The notes under the pieces were generated by a model. That model saw only the letters and a program-made list of their open reading frames with translations, made no database searches and was not told the origin of the DNA. DNA of 64,000 nucleotides. Source: Paguma larvata (lineage: Eukaryota > Chordata > Mammalia > Carnivora > Viverridae). The translations under genes and the position numbers were made by a program. Shown piece after piece: positions 21,171 to 32,968 of this stretch. Within the stretch, counting starts at the first letter, position 1, and each line of letters opens with the position of its first letter. The stretch lies in contig CM057843.1 in assembly GCA_030068075.1 (NCBI GenBank), positions 16,263,370 through 16,327,369 on the forward strand, written 5' to 3'.

Positions 21171-21699
21171 GACGACAGTCTTCAGCCTCTCTACACAGCT
21201 TATTCTGCAGTCCTGTGAGTGTTTGCATTCTTCAGGCTCCGCTGATAGCTTAAATTAATTTTAATTAAGAACCGGAATGTTAGAGACCCAGCACTTTGGG
21301 GCACGAATGCTGTATACAACACTCGAACTTCCACGGACAAAGCCGGCTCCCCAACATTCCATCGGGACAAGAGCCTCCGATCCAAAACCAGCCTTCCGAA
21401 GGAGGCGTCCTTCCCTTCAAGAGGAGGGGTAAGACAGTGAAGTCAGGAATCCTTCTGGTCCAGGATGGCGTGCCCCTCACTACAGAAACTGCGAGAAAAT
21501 ACACACGTGGAATCCCAGTTTTGTTGTTCAAATTGATAAGTAATTCACCGGAAGCCTCGTTACTAGTGACGCCGGACAATGTATTTTGACAAATTATTCC
21601 TCCGAAGAGCAGGATCTCTACGCATCCCCTGGTCCAACCACATTTGCTCGGGAATACGGAAACCCTGATGTCAGCCACCTGCAAACACAATGGGATCAA
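21171..21699. other. Unassigned intergenic sequence
   Basis: Open frames run on both strands (21280-21699 minus, 21296-21589 plus) but neither shows a domain. Confidence 0.4.
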
Positions 21700-22050
21700 A
21701 CTATCCTGGTATGCCAGTTAGGAGCGTGTAGAAGCGGGCTGTCAATATCAGTGGGAGATTATGCTGGGCGAAATAAGCCAGTCACTAAAAAGACAAATAC
21801 GGTATAAGGGTCCACTTCAACAAGGTGCCTAGGGTCATCAAATTTGTAGAGACAGAAGGTAGAAGCGTGGCTGCCAGGGGCCGGGGGAGGGAAATAAAGA
21901 GCGAGTGTTGCCTAGAGACAGAGTTCAGTTGAGCAGGATGAAAAGTTCTGGAGACGGGTGGTGGTGCATAGCAACATAGATGTACTTAATGCCGTTGAAC
22001 TGTATGCATAATGACGGTTAAAATGGTAAATTTAAAAAATGGTACATTAA
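21700..22050 (+). mobile_element. L1M-type 3' end fragment, left part
   Basis: GCTGGGCGAAATAAGCCAGTC, TTGTAGAGACAGAAGGTAG, GCTGCCAGGGGCCGGGGGAG, GTTGAACTGTATGCATAATG. The SINE at 22051 interrupts it. Confidence 0.8.
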
Positions 22051-22260
22051 TGGGGCGCCTGGGCAGCTCAGCTGGTTAAGCGTCCGACTCTTGATTTCAG
22101 TTCAGATCATGATCTCACGGTCCATGAGATCGAGCCTCGAGTCGGGCTCCACACTGACAGCACAGGGCCTGCTTAGGATTCTCTCCCCCCTTCTCACTCT
22201 GCCCCTCTCCCACTCCTGTGCGCTCTCTCTTTCTCAAAATAAAATCAAATAAACATTAAA
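22051..22260 (+). mobile_element. Carnivore tRNA-SINE
   Basis: GGGGCGCCTGGGCAGCTCAG head and complete body. Flanked by TAAAAAATGGTACATT (22033) and TTAAAAAACAGTACATTT. Confidence 0.95.
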
Positions 22261-22310
22261 AAACAGTACATTTGTTATATGAATTTCGCCACAACTAAAA
22301 ACAGTTTTTC
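22261..22310 (+). mobile_element. L1M-type 3' end fragment, right part
   Basis: GTACATTTGTTATATGAATT plus TTCGCCACAACTAAAAAC is the end of the L1 broken at 22050. Confidence 0.65.
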
Positions 22311-23002
22311 AAAAAGCAGCGGACCACAGCGAACTCCCCTTTTCTCTCTGAAAATGCGGAATACAATCATGTGTTCAAGTGTGGAATGGTAGAGCAAGTC
22401 GGTCGAAGTTTAAGTCTTTTCGAGTGGAATAAGACCAGTTCTCCTACGCACCGTGTTATCGCACGGTCAGACCCAAGGCCTTCCGGCGAGCTGGGAAGTG
22501 GCGCCAAGGTACACGGAGGGCCTTTATGGAGGAGAGAGAGGAAGAGAATCTGATTCCTGTCTTCTGGAAATTCTAGTCTTCTAAGTCTTTCGTGAGGTCC
22601 GAGGATCAGAAACCCAGGCTTTGGAAGTGGAAGACGGCATGTCAACAACACAGAGGGGACAAGTGAAATCTGCGTGAAGCTGACCCTGGCCGTGTGCCCA
22701 TCAACATTGCCCTCCCTCCCCAGGTCGAGGGCACCTGCGTGCGTATAGGTGCGCACATGCGTGCACGTGCGTGTGTGTCGAACAGACAGAATGAGAATTA
22801 AACAACCGCAGAGAGAACAGACCAACGGCAAACACGGTCTAAATGGATCCCCCCTCCTTAAAGGATGGGTACAGATCAACACTCTGACACAAGAGCGAGA
22901 ATATATTGCAGACCGGAGCTCAAAGGACAGCTGCTGGTGCCTGGACAGCCTTCTACTGTCTTGTAAGAGGATAGGTTGATGCGATTTTATGGAGGACAAT
23001 TG
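22311..23002. other. Unassigned intergenic sequence with a GT/GC alternating tract
   Basis: No repeat body. Alternating purine-pyrimidine DNA at 22737-22785. The longest open frame in the window, 22367-23167 minus, crosses this stretch but starts inside a SINE. Confidence 0.4.
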
Positions 23003-23012
23003 AGCAAAATCC

Positions 23013-23224
23013 TTTTTTATTTTATTTTGTTTTATTTTAATTTCTGAGAGAGAGAGAGAGACAGAGCTCGAGCAGGGGAGGAACAGAGACACAGAATCTG
23101 AAGCCGGCTCCAGGCTCCAAGCTATCAGCACAGAGCCTGACATGGGATTGGAACTCACGAACCACAAAATCGTGACCTGAAGGTGAAGTCGGACACTTAA
23201 CCTACCGAACGACCTAGATGCCCC
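23013..23224 (-). mobile_element. Carnivore tRNA-SINE, older of a tandem pair
   Basis: Diverged copy: GGGATTGGAACTCACGAACC, AATCGTGACCTGAAGG, ending AACGACCTAGATGCCCC. Confidence 0.92.
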
Positions 23225-23236
23225 AATTCATTTTTA

Positions 23237-23439
23237 TTAAAAAAAATTTTTTAATGTTTGTTTATTTTTGAGAGAGAGAGAGAGACAGACAGAGCGTGAG
23301 TGGGGGAGGAGCAGAGAGAGAGGGAGACACAGAATCCGAAGCAGGCTCCAGGCTCTACGCAGGGCTCGAACCCACAAACCGTGAGATCATGACCTGAGCC
23401 AAGCCGGACACTTAACCGACTGAGCCACCCAGACACCCC
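23237..23439 (-). mobile_element. Carnivore tRNA-SINE with internal deletion
   Basis: GGCTCTACGCAGGGCTCGAAC shows loss of the GAGCTGTCAGCACAGAGCC segment. The remainder is intact, ending GAGCCACCCAGACACCCC. Confidence 0.95.
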
Positions 23440-23639
23440 TTTAGTCCTTTTCTATTACGGATCTGTGATATTTTTAAAGAGCCAAAATAAATATTTTAGA
23501 AAAATAAAAAAGGTACATTCTACACATACGTTTAGAATCTATTTGACTTTTTAATCTAGCAGTATCAAATTTAGCGCCGTGGTTCTCCAAGGTCAGCCTG
23601 CAGACCAGAGCTTCCCGGAGACAATTTTTAAGAAGTCCG

Positions 23640-24185
23640 TGAAATCTCAACTATTCTCAAAAAAAAAAAAATACTGGGTGTTATTATTTACAATAAGCAG
23701 GCTATGGAAGCAACCTAAGTGTCCACCGATAGGTGAATGGAGAGAGAAAATGTGGTGTGTGTATACGATGGAATATAACTCAGCCATAAAAAAGCTATCC
23801 GCGACAGCGTGGATGGACCCTCAGGGCTCTATGCCAAGTGAGAGAAATCAGACAGAGAAAGACAAACACCGTATGATGTCACTCATCTGCGGAATCTGCA
23901 AAACAAAACAATCCGACAAAGCAGAGACAGACGGGTAAATACAGAGGCCAAATTGGTGGTTGCCAGAGGGGAGGGGGAGGAGGGACGGGTGAACCAGCTA
24001 AAGGGGAGCGGGAGATACAGGCTTCTCGTTATGGAACGAGGAAGTCATGGGGACGGACGGGGCACAGGGAAGACAGTCAATGGTTCCATAATAGCCTCTG
24101 TAGGTCCAGAGGAGCGGAATCACTGCGTGAGACCCCTGAAACTAACGTAACGTTCCGTGTCAAACATCATCCACTAAAAAAATAC
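23640..24185 (+). mobile_element. L1 3' end fragment
   Basis: Late ORF2 (WKQPKCPPIGEW and MEYNSAIKK translated near 23700-23800), then GGTGGTTGCCAGAGGGGAGG, GTCATGGGGACGG, and CCTGAAACTAACGTAACG. 5' truncated. Confidence 0.85.
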
Positions 24186-25604
24186 TAAGCTGCTATTTGC
24201 CTTCTTCAGTGCAGTGATCTTTGTACTGATAGCGCCAAGCGAGGGGGTTGTGGGGGGTGGGGGGTGGCCCTGGTTAGCCTTAGCAGACATAGAGAGAGCT
24301 TCCCGAGCAGACTAGTGGGCAATCTATTTTTCCCTGCCAACATCCGAATGGTGAAAGAACGCAGTGTCGCTAAAGCGCGTGCCTGATGACACGGGAACGT
24401 GGATGAACTTCATTCAAACTGGATGGATCCTTGAATGCCTGTGTTTTAGCCATTCTGTATAATGAAATGGAAAGTACACACAAAACACCTCTGCGGCTGA
24501 CCGAGTAGGCAGTTCATGGACCAAGAGCTGGAGGCAAAGAGGCAAAGGCGGGAATAAAAAGGAGACACATCAGAAGCCTGAGGGCACAATACCCTGACTC
24601 TGGGACTTTCAGCATCCTGGCCTTTTGGCTTCCAACCTCCCGGGGCTGATGGGCCAGGAGTCGCAGGTGCAGAGCATGGGCCTTCCTCTTCAAGCTCTGC
24701 CCCAGGGGGAACCTAGAGCTTCATTATAATATATTTCCGTGGTGGCTTTAATCCACCCCTGCCATCGGGTGAGACGGCCATGACAGTTCTGGCAAGAGCC
24801 CTGTAGGGCCCCAAACTCTCCCTCCCAACCAGTAGGGGGGCCCCTGAGATGATTGGAAGCAACCTCAGTGGGAGAACCCTTCTCCCCCGCCTTAGCTATG
24901 ACCCTTAACTTCTGCAAACATCAAAAGAAAAGACACCGATTGCCCCGGCGTGTTTGCCAGCCCTGGTCCTGCCTGGTCTCCCTTCTTGAGAGTGTACGAT
25001 CCTTTAATGAACAGCTTCGTGCTTGCTCCTTTCCTTCAGGCCGAATCCGCACGAGCGTGGATCCTCGCATAAATCTTCCGTGGGGAATCCAGCAGTGGAG
25101 ACCTCCGTTCTCACAAGGTGGACTCTCCCATCCTCAACGTTACGTAGCAAAGGATGACAGCCTGTCTCTCACAACAGTACTTGGGCAGTTGCTTGAGTTA
25201 CACACTGAACTCGAGCACTTCCCTCCCTGGAATATCATTATTGCTTGAAAAATGACAAGCTCCGGCGACTCACGCTTGGATCTGACAGCCACGTTCTCGA
25301 GAATGAACAGAAGTGAGCCCTTCATGAAAGACAGTTGACGGCGCTGGTCGCCATTCATAAAACATAAAACTTTCACGGGAAAATTAGCGTTTTAGAAAAC
25401 GTATATCTGTCACCATGATCTATGACAGCTTCGAAATATTTTAAAGAGTTTAATATCTGCAGCGATATCAATGAATGTGATTGTTTTATATTCTAGGCGA
25501 AATGAATCATTATTTGGAGATCTGCAAAATTCACTGCACTGATATATTCCAAATGACTCATGCGTACTGTTTTCACAGTCATGCATGGGTTAAAGATCCG
25601 TTCA
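24186..25604. other. Unassigned intergenic sequence
   Basis: About 1.4 kb with no repeat recognised. The part 25380-25600 is AT-rich. Open frame 24853-25248 plus shows no recognisable domain. Confidence 0.4.
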
Positions 25605-25618
25605 GAGTGTGCAAGAAG

Positions 25619-25820
25619 GGCACCTGGGGGTTGAGCGTCCGACTTCAGCTCAGGTCATGATCTCGCGGTCTGTGAGTTCGAGTCCCGCGTCGGGCTCTGT
25701 GCTGATGGCTCAGAGCCTGGAGCCTGCTTTGGGTTCTGTGTCTCCGTGTCTCTCTGCTCTTCCCCTGCTCATGCTCTGTCTCTGTCTCTCGAAAAGTAAA
25801 TAAACATTAAAAAAAAAAAA
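25619..25820 (+). mobile_element. Carnivore tRNA-SINE lacking part of the A-box region
   Basis: GGCACCTGGGGGTTGAGCGTCC lacks TGGCTCAGTCGG. The rest is complete. Flanked by GTGTGCAAGAAGG and GGTGCAAGACAGG. Confidence 0.95.
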
Positions 25821-25914
25821 GGTGCAAGACAGGCTAATAAATTTTAGTGGAACAGATCACAAAAGGTTCGTTGATGTGGTTTCAGATTCCACGTTGTAAC
25901 AATATGGCTGTTCT

Positions 25915-26095
25915 CGAAAACATTAGCACTGTAATAACCATACGCTGCAGCAACTTAGCTTCTGGGTACAGAGCCCACAAAACTGAAAGCAGGGACTCAA
26001 ACAGGTTTGCACACCCATGTTGACGAGAGCATTAGTCACAATGGTGGAAGCCACCGAAGTGTCCGTTGATCGATGAATGGATAAACAAAACGTAG
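25915..26095 (+). mobile_element. L1M-type 3' end, left part
   Basis: AAGCAGGGACTCAAACAGG, TTTGCACACCCATGTTGACG, AGTGTCCGTTGATCGATG. The SINE at 26096 interrupts it. Confidence 0.75.
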
Positions 26096-26288
26096 GGGGC
26101 ACCTGGGGGGCTCAGTCGGTTGAGCGTCTGACTTCTGCTCCGGTCGTCATCTTGGGGTTCGTGAGTTCGAGCCCCGCATCGGGCTCTGTGCTGACAGGGC
26201 AGAGCCCGCTTGGGATCCTCTGTCCCCTTCTCTCTCCACCTCTCCCCCACTCACGCCCTCTCTCTCAAAAATGAAAAAACATAGATTT
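26096..26288 (+). mobile_element. Carnivore tRNA-SINE
   Basis: GGGGGCACCTGGGGGGCTCAG head, GTGAGTTCGAGCCCCGCATC, CT-rich middle, short tail. Flanked by ACAAAACGTAGG and TCAAAATGTAGG. Confidence 0.96.
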
Positions 26289-26655
26289 TCAAAATGTAGG
26301 ATACAGTGGAATATTTTTCAGCCAAAAAAGAAAGGCTATTCTACCACGTTCTACGACATGAGTGAACCTTGAGGACACTGTGGTGGGTGAAAGAAACCCG
26401 TCACGGAAGGACAAATACCGTGCCATTCCACTCCTACAAGGTGCCTAAAGCCGTCAAATTCCTGGAGACAGAAAATGGACGGGTGGTTGCCTCGGGCTGC
26501 GGTGGTGGGGAATGAGGAGTTAGTGTTTAATGACCACAGAGTGAGTTTTGCAAGATGAAAAGAGTCCTGAAGATGGTGGCAGTGACGGCTGCATGACAGT
26601 GTGAACGCATTTAATGCTACTGAATTGTACACTTAAAACAATAAAATGATACAGA
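26289..26655 (+). mobile_element. L1M-type 3' end, right part
   Basis: CAGTGGAATATTTTTCAGCC, GGAGACAGAAAATGGACGGG, GATGGTGGCAGTGACGGC, CTGAATTGTACACTTAAAAC complete the L1 begun at 25915. Confidence 0.85.
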
Positions 26656-27949
26656 AGGGAGGGAAGGGGGGAGAGAGAGGGAGGGCAGAAGGGAGGAAGG
26701 AAAGACTTGCCGAGTTGGGTATCGCAACAAAGAAAAATATCCACAAGGACTTAACAGACTATCAAATATGCCTCCTTGTCCCAACCGTGTACCTGTGTGA
26801 GGTCAGATTTTCTTTCTGTCCCTCAAGCAAAACAACGTATTCCAATAAATTGAATGCAGGAGCAGATACGGAAATCCAGCTGGCTTCTATCAAACCAGAC
26901 CTAAAGGAGATTTGCAAAAATATAGAGCAATGCCCCTCTTCCTGCCAGGTAGTCTTTGGTTTTGGAAAAATATAGTGATTCTTCCATAAAAATATGTTGC
27001 TTAGATTAACACGTGATGGTCTTATTAGGGCTCTCTTTTGGATGAATTAATGATAACATTTTGATATTTTCTCTTTTAATTTCACACGGGATGAATGTCC
27101 ACAGATAAAATCCACATACATAAAAGCGCTCTGTAGTCTTTCATCGTTTTCAAGCGTTGGGACCCAAAGAATCACAGGGTTGGCACATGATAAGTGCTCA
27201 GTAAACACTCCCTGAATGACATTCCCTCCTTCACTCCTTGTTGGAAGTATACCTCGTTGAGTAAGAAGTCAGATCTTCCAGGCTTCCGTGCTAATCAATA
27301 CATGACACTCCGTATGGAGTCTTCCAGAGGCTTCTTGCACCCCTGGGGTCCCCTCCCCGAGACACCTGTTGAAAAAGACCTTCTGCGTCGCCCTGCCCGT
27401 CAAACACCCAGCCCCAAAACTGTTGTCAAACAGCTAACTGCACATAATTGAGTTTCCAAAAGAACGTGCCCTCAGGCGAGTTTCAAAGAAAATGTTACAA
27501 ATGAAGATAATAGATGATGATTACGCGAAACATGCATCCAAAGTGTCAGAAGGCTGCTATCTCACAAATCACGAACTTGGCCAACAGTCGCAGGTGGTTG
27601 CAGTTCCGTGGCTGCCCACCGAGTTCTTCCCCTTAACTGTCCGATCCACAGTTTTGCTGGCCTTGGAAAAGGTCATTCGTGTCGCAGTGCGTTAGAATCC
27701 TGGATTTGGACCAAGGGGCCATTAGTACCCAAAACAACAACGACAACGGCAACGAACAAACCTCATGAAGTGAAACACATCCCTGAGGTTCCCAACAAAA
27801 AGCTACCAAAGTAGGTGAAAGAGCCGGAGGCTAGGCTGAGGAGGGGAAGCGCATTCTTGCCTCTTGGTCAGTGAAATGGATGGAATGATCGCTGTGGACG
27901 GGAGTAAGTGCTGAGGACTTTCCTGGCTGAATCTTGCCCGCCTCTTGGA
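26656..27949. other. Unassigned intergenic sequence
   Basis: No gene recognised. A MIR/L2 3' end like piece (GGCACATGATAAGTGCTC, AGTAAACACTCCCTGAATG) lies at 27160-27225, and AAC-rich DNA at 27725-27760. 26880-27070 is AT-rich and repeat-free. Confidence 0.4.
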
Positions 27950-28079
27950 AATTGTATTTATTTATTAACCGATTGATTGATTGATTGATTGATTGATTTT
28001 TGAGAGGAGAGGGGCAGAGAGAGAGGGGGAGACAGAATCCCAAGCAGGCTCCAAGCTGTCAGCACAGAGCCCAATGTGG
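27950..28079 (-). mobile_element. Carnivore tRNA-SINE, head missing
   Basis: T-rich tail with (GATT)n at 27970-27998, GAGGGGCAGAGAGAGAGG, AAGCAGGCTCCAAGCTGTC, CAGCACAGAGCCCAATG, then unrelated DNA. The tRNA-like part is absent. Confidence 0.9.
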
Positions 28080-28545
28080 TGGGGTGGGAGGGGGATGGGG
28101 ATTCCCTTAGCATCCGCCATGGCCATGAGCACGGTCGGCAATGGCTTCCACTATCACACCCTGACTCCGCCCCTGTGGCTTCTGTCCGGCCACTGGGAGC
28201 CCACTCGGCCAGCGTGAGGACAAGCCAGGGACATAGTGCCTCCTGGGAAAATCCTCAACCGATGCCTGGCAGGAGTTGATGGATAAACGGCTTGGCCCTC
28301 GCTCATCCCAGATCGCATAACTCAGGATTGGGCCCTACGCTTTTCTCAAAGTTCCCCAGAGGTGCTGCGCCCCGTTGCTCAATAATGCAGACGTTGCTGG
28401 TTTCCTGGGACAACTCAGCTCCCCCTTCCCTCCTGGCGCCTCCTAGGACAACCTCCCAAATAAACTACTGGCACCAAAAACTTCGTCCCGGCACTGCTCC
28501 CGGGAAACCCTCGCTAGGGCTTAATTTGAAGAAGGGCGCCTCAAA
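28080..28545. other. Unassigned intergenic sequence
   Basis: No repeat or gene recognised. Confidence 0.4.
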
Positions 28546-28560
28546 AACTTGAGTCTTCGG

Positions 28561-28785
28561 GGGCACCTGGATGGCTCGGTCGGTGAAGCGACAGACTCTC
28601 GATCTCCGCTCAGGTCATGATCTCACGGTTCGTGAGTTCGAGCCCCCGCATCAGGCTCTGGGCTGACAGCGCGGAGCCTGCTTGGGATTCTCTCTCTGTG
28701 TCTCTCTCTGTCCCTCCCCTGCACTCTCACACACACACACTCTATCTCTCTCTCTCTTGAAATAAATAAATAAACTTAAAAAAAA
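28561..28785 (+). mobile_element. Carnivore tRNA-SINE
   Basis: GGGGCACCTGGATGGCTCGG head, full body with a short (CA)n, AATAAACTTAAAA tail. Flanked by AACTTGAGTCTTCGG (28546) and AAGTTGAGTCTTCGG (28786). Confidence 0.97.
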
Positions 28786-28800
28786 AAGTTGAGTCTTCGG

Positions 28801-29879
28801 CTGATTTTTCTTGTGTTTTCTTTTGCTGGTTCCTCTCCGATTTGAGAAGAGACTGAAAGCCTGTTCCCGGCACCTGCTCGTACAGGAAGCCGGAGTGTTC
28901 CTGAAACTGACAAGAACCAGGAAGCCGATGCTTCTGCAGAGCGGCGGCCGGGCTCTGCCTTCCGAAGGGCCGGGCGCCTGCGTTCCCACTGCCCCCTCCG
29001 CTACCTGCCAGCTGCTTTCTGTTTTCAGCAACTACAAGGTCTCCGGGCAGCATTCCAGGAGGGCCGGTCCTCGCCAGGGTGAGAGGGGACAGGGAGCAGC
29101 CGGCCGGGGGCAGCAGCTGCCCCCACCGCAGCGGCCTTCCCCGTCCTGCCCCCCCCCCCCACCCCGGCACGACAGCCGTGTGCCCAGCTGCCTGTATGGC
29201 CGCTTCCGCCGGCCACCCTCCCGGCGACTGTTTGCACGGGCTTTGTCCCCCATTATCTGTGCCCCTTGATCTCTCTGTGCTTTTCTGACCTCTCACCCCC
29301 TGTCGGCCCAAACTTCTAGTGTTATCATGCCGTCTCGTCCTTGTCACCACTCTGTCCCGGCCGCCGCCACCGACCGTCAACGCCGCACAAACACAGAATG
29401 AAGAGGGAAAGACGGCTCTCCCTCTTGCATCTGGTCAGTGGAGCGGTTCAAGGGGGGGGGGGGAAGGTGTGTTTTTTTTCTTTTTTCTCTTTTAAAGCGA
29501 GCGACTTGTTTAACCTGCCTTGGTCAACCATTACACCTAATCGACTCATCGGTTCCAATGGTCAACCTGATAGAACTGGTAAATAAATATAAGAGCAGAG
29601 GAGTTCAAGGCCCCCTGCCCTTCCCTCCTACTCTGTCTGACCCGAGAGTAGGAGAAACCTGCTACCTGAAAAATCACACGTCCAAGCTCATGGCAGTCTT
29701 GAGCTCGTGAAAGAGAGCCGTTGTTGCCGGAACACAAATTCTCATGTCAGACTCAACTCATCCGGAGCCTTTAAGACATTCTGGAAACTTCTATTAGAAA
29801 ACACAACAAATTCCTCCCTAAGGCATATACCTCCCATGCTCTGGGTGGTATATCAGGTCTTCAAAAGTTATCTGGGTGA
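28801..29879. other. GC-rich, CpG-containing repeat-free stretch
   Basis: 28860-29400 is markedly G+C and CpG-rich (GCGGCGGCCGGGC, CCGGCCGGGGGCAGC) compared with its surroundings. Overlapping open frames occur on both strands (28811-29269 plus, 28742-29380 minus), the minus one starting in the SINE. No domain or splice-delimited exon is evident. It could be a small CpG island or enhancer. Confidence 0.35.
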
Positions 29880-30090
29880 GGGGTGCCTGGGTGGCCGGGT
29901 AGGTTAAGCATTCGACTTTGGCTCAGGTCCTGATCTCACTGTTGGTGGGTTCGAGCCCCGTGTCGGACTCTGTGCTGACAGCTCAGAGCCTGGAGCCTGC
30001 TTCGGATTCTGTGTCTCCCTCTCTCTCTGCCCCTCTCCCACTTGTGCTCTCTCAAAAATAAATAAATGTAAAAAATTTAAAAAGAAAAAA
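29880..30090 (+). mobile_element. Carnivore tRNA-SINE
   Basis: GGGGTGCCTGGGTGGCCGGG head, GTCCTGATCTCACTGTTG, full CT-rich middle, AATAAATAAATG tail. Confidence 0.95.
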
Positions 30091-30110
30091 CCTTAAAAAT
30101 ATTCATTTTG

Positions 30111-30330
30111 GGGGGATGCCTGGGTGGCTCAGTTGGTTGAGCGTCCAGCTTCACTCAGGTCATGATCTCACGGCTTATGGATTTGAGCCCCACATTGGGC
30201 TCTGTGCTGACAGCTCAGAGCCCGGAGCCTGCTTCAGATTCTGTGTCTCCCTCTCTTTCTGCCCCTCTCCAGCTTGCTCTCTGTCTCTCTCTGTCTCTCT
30301 CTCTCTCAAAAATAAACATTAAAAATTTTT
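30111..30330 (+). mobile_element. Carnivore tRNA-SINE
   Basis: GGGGGATGCCTGGGTGGCTC head, GTCATGATCTCACGGCTT, AAAATAAACATTAAAA tail. Only 20 bases from the previous SINE, same orientation. Confidence 0.96.
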
Positions 30331-30344
30331 TTTCTTTTTTTTTT

Positions 30345-30595
30345 ACCTCAGAAATTGAAATTTTAAGAATTGACACCAGGAAATTTTCAAATGCTATCCA
30401 CTGCAGTATTGACTATAGCCACACAAACCTGGAAGCAACGTATATTCCAATAATAAAAAGGCAAATTATGATACACTCATGCTACAAAATATCATTCAGC
30501 CATCTGATGATCATAATGAAAAAATCGCAATGCTCCAAACATAATGTTCACTAAAATAAAATGTAAAACTTGTATGTGTGTGATTTCAACCACAT
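30345..30595 (+). mobile_element. Ancient L1M 3' end fragment
   Basis: CACAAACCTGGAAGCAACG, GGCAAATTATGATACACTC, AATATCATTCAGCCATCTG resemble an old L1M 3' UTR. Confidence 0.6.
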
Positions 30596-30599
30596 ACAT

Positions 30600-32225
30600 A
30601 AGAAATCTGTACACATTCCTATCAAAATACCACCAGCGTTTTTGGCAGAGCTAGAACGAATGATCATAAAATTTGTATGGGACCGCAAAAGACCCCAAAT
30701 AGCCGAAGGGATCCTGAAAAAGAGAAACAAAACTGAAAGCATCACAAGTTCGGATTTCAAGCTCTATTACAAAGCTGTAGTTGTCAAGACGGTGCGGTCC
30801 TGGCACACAAACGGATACATAGGTCATTGGAACAGAATGGAAAACCCAGAAATGGACCCACTACTATATGGTCAACTCATCTTGGACAAAGCAGGAAAGG
30901 CTATCCAATGGAAAAAAAGACAGTCTCTTCCACGAATGGTGGTGGGAAAACTGGACAGCGACACGCAGAAGAATGAAACTGGACCACTTTCTTACGCCAC
31001 ACACAAAAATAAATTCAAAATGGATGAAAGACCTTCATATGAGACAGGAAACCATCAAAATCCTCGAGGAGAAGATAGGCAGCAACCTCTTTGACCTCAG
31101 CCAGAGCAACTTCTTACTAGACATGTTGGCCAAGGCAAGAAAAACAAAAGCAACCATGAACTATGGGGGCCGCATCAAGATAAAAGCTTCTGCACAGCTA
31201 AGCAAACAATCCACAAAACTAAGAGGCAACCTATGGAATGGGAGAAGATATTTATAAATGACCTATCTGACAAAGGGCTAGTATCCAAAATCCAAAATCA
31301 ATAAAGGGCTTCTCGAACTCAACACCCCAAAACCAAATAACCCAGTGAAGAAATGGGCAGAAGACATGAATAGACACTTTTCTAAAGAAGACATCCAGAA
31401 GGCTAACAGACACAGGAGAAGATGCTCAACATCGCTCATCATCAGGGAAATACGAATCAAAACCACCGTGAGATACCACCTCACCCCTGTCAGAATGGCT
31501 AACATTAGCAACTCAGGAAACAGCAGGTGTTGGAAAGGATGCAGAGAAAGGGGAAACTTCTTACACTGTTGGTGGGAATGCAAACTGGTGCAGCCTCTTG
31601 AGAATAGTATGGAGGTCCCTCAAAAAAAACTAAAAATAGAACTACCCTACGACCTAGCAATTTTAGGTATGTAGCCAAAGGACACGAAAATACAAATTCG
31701 AAGGGGCACATGCACCCCAATGTTGATAGCAGCATAATCAACAATAGTCAAACTATGGAGAGAGCCCAAGTGTCCACCCATTGATGAATTGGTAAAGAAG
31801 ATGCAGCGTCTATACATACAATGGAATTTAACTCACCCGTAAAAACAATGAGATCTCGCCATTTGCAACAACCTGGATGGAGCTAGAATGTATGATGCGA
31901 AGCGAAATAAGTCAGTCAGAGAAGGACAAACACCATATAATTTCACTCCTATGTGGAATTTAAGAAACAAAACAGATGAACATATGAGGGGCAGAAATAG
32001 GAGAGAGGGAAACAAACCATAAGAGACTCTTCATGCTAGAGAACAAACCAAGGGTTGATGGAGGGAGACGGGAGATGGGCTGGATGGGGGATGGGTATTA
32101 AGGGGGGGCACTTGCGATGAGCACTGGGTGCCGTATGTAAGTGACGAATCGCTGAATTCTATTCCTGAAACCAATATTGCACTGTGCGTTAAAATTCCGA
32201 TAAAACAAAAACAACAATAAAAGAA
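30600..32225 (+). mobile_element. Carnivore L1, 5'-truncated ORF2 and 3' UTR (non-functional)
   Basis: Translations in several frames give the C-terminal half of L1 ORF2p, with frame changes around 30940, 31100 and 31260: [62 protein letters not shown]. The 3' UTR follows with AAACCATAAGAGACTCTTC, GGGTTGATGGAGGGAG and GAGCACTGGGTGCCGTATG, the Carnivora-type end. It stops in A-rich DNA and a (CA)n. The endonuclease and most of the reverse transcriptase are missing, and frameshifts make it dead. Confidence 0.92.
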
Positions 32226-32227
32226 AT

Positions 32228-32261
<34 letters not shown>

Positions 32262-32270
32262 ACACGCGAT
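32226..32270. repeat. (CA)n microsatellite
   Basis: About 20 CA units at the A-rich end of the L1. Confidence 0.96.
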
Positions 32271-32748
32271 CTTGACATTCTCCGAGGATACCACTATGAC
32301 ATTCGCCAGAGAGAGGAGGCCTAAATATTTGTGTGTAAATTTACACCTACCACCAAAGAACAGAACTTTTCTCATCACATGAGTGTACTTCCTGACTGGT
32401 TGGCTAGACTCACGTGCTCACAGAGTATGTGATTCAAATTCACACCTCCGCAGTTTTATAACTCACTGGGATCCTCCAAGGATAAGAGGAAACGAATATT
32501 AAACTGCTAACTGTTAAACATTTGCCAAATACAGACGAATAAGAAAGCTGGAAGGAAATTACCCCTAAGTAACACATTTTTCAATTATTTATTATATATG
32601 CTATATATTATAATTACTATGTAAATATACACTCTATGATACGTTTGTTTCCTTATTTTTTCTAGAAAACTTACGTTCTTATCATTAGAAAATCATTATT
32701 TTTAAAGTGTCCACTCATTTAAAAGTGGATTTAAAAATAGTTAAAAAT
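32271..32748. other. Unassigned AT-rich intergenic sequence
   Basis: TA-rich at 32585-32640. No repeat or gene recognised. Confidence 0.4.
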
Positions 32749-32968
32749 AGGGGCTCCTGGGTGGCTCAGTCCGTTAAGCATCCAACTCTTGATCTCAGCT
32801 CAGGTCACCAGCTCTCTGTTTATGAGTTCAAGTCCCATGCCAGACTCTATGCTGACAGTCTGGAACTTGCTTGGGATTCTCCATCTCCATCTCTCTCTCT
32901 CTCCCTGCCTCTCCCCTGCTCATTCTCTCACTCTCTCTCTCTCAAAAACAAATGAATAAACTTAAAAA
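32749..32968 (+). mobile_element. Carnivore tRNA-SINE
   Basis: GGGGCTCCTGGGTGGCTCAG head, diverged middle, AATGAATAAACTTAAAA tail. Confidence 0.94.

Noticed and set aside
28742..29380. 212-codon minus-strand open frame in the GC-rich stretch
   Set aside because: Its C-terminal end is SINE sequence and its Gly/Arg/Pro-rich body has no domain; the overlapping plus-strand frame is equally open.
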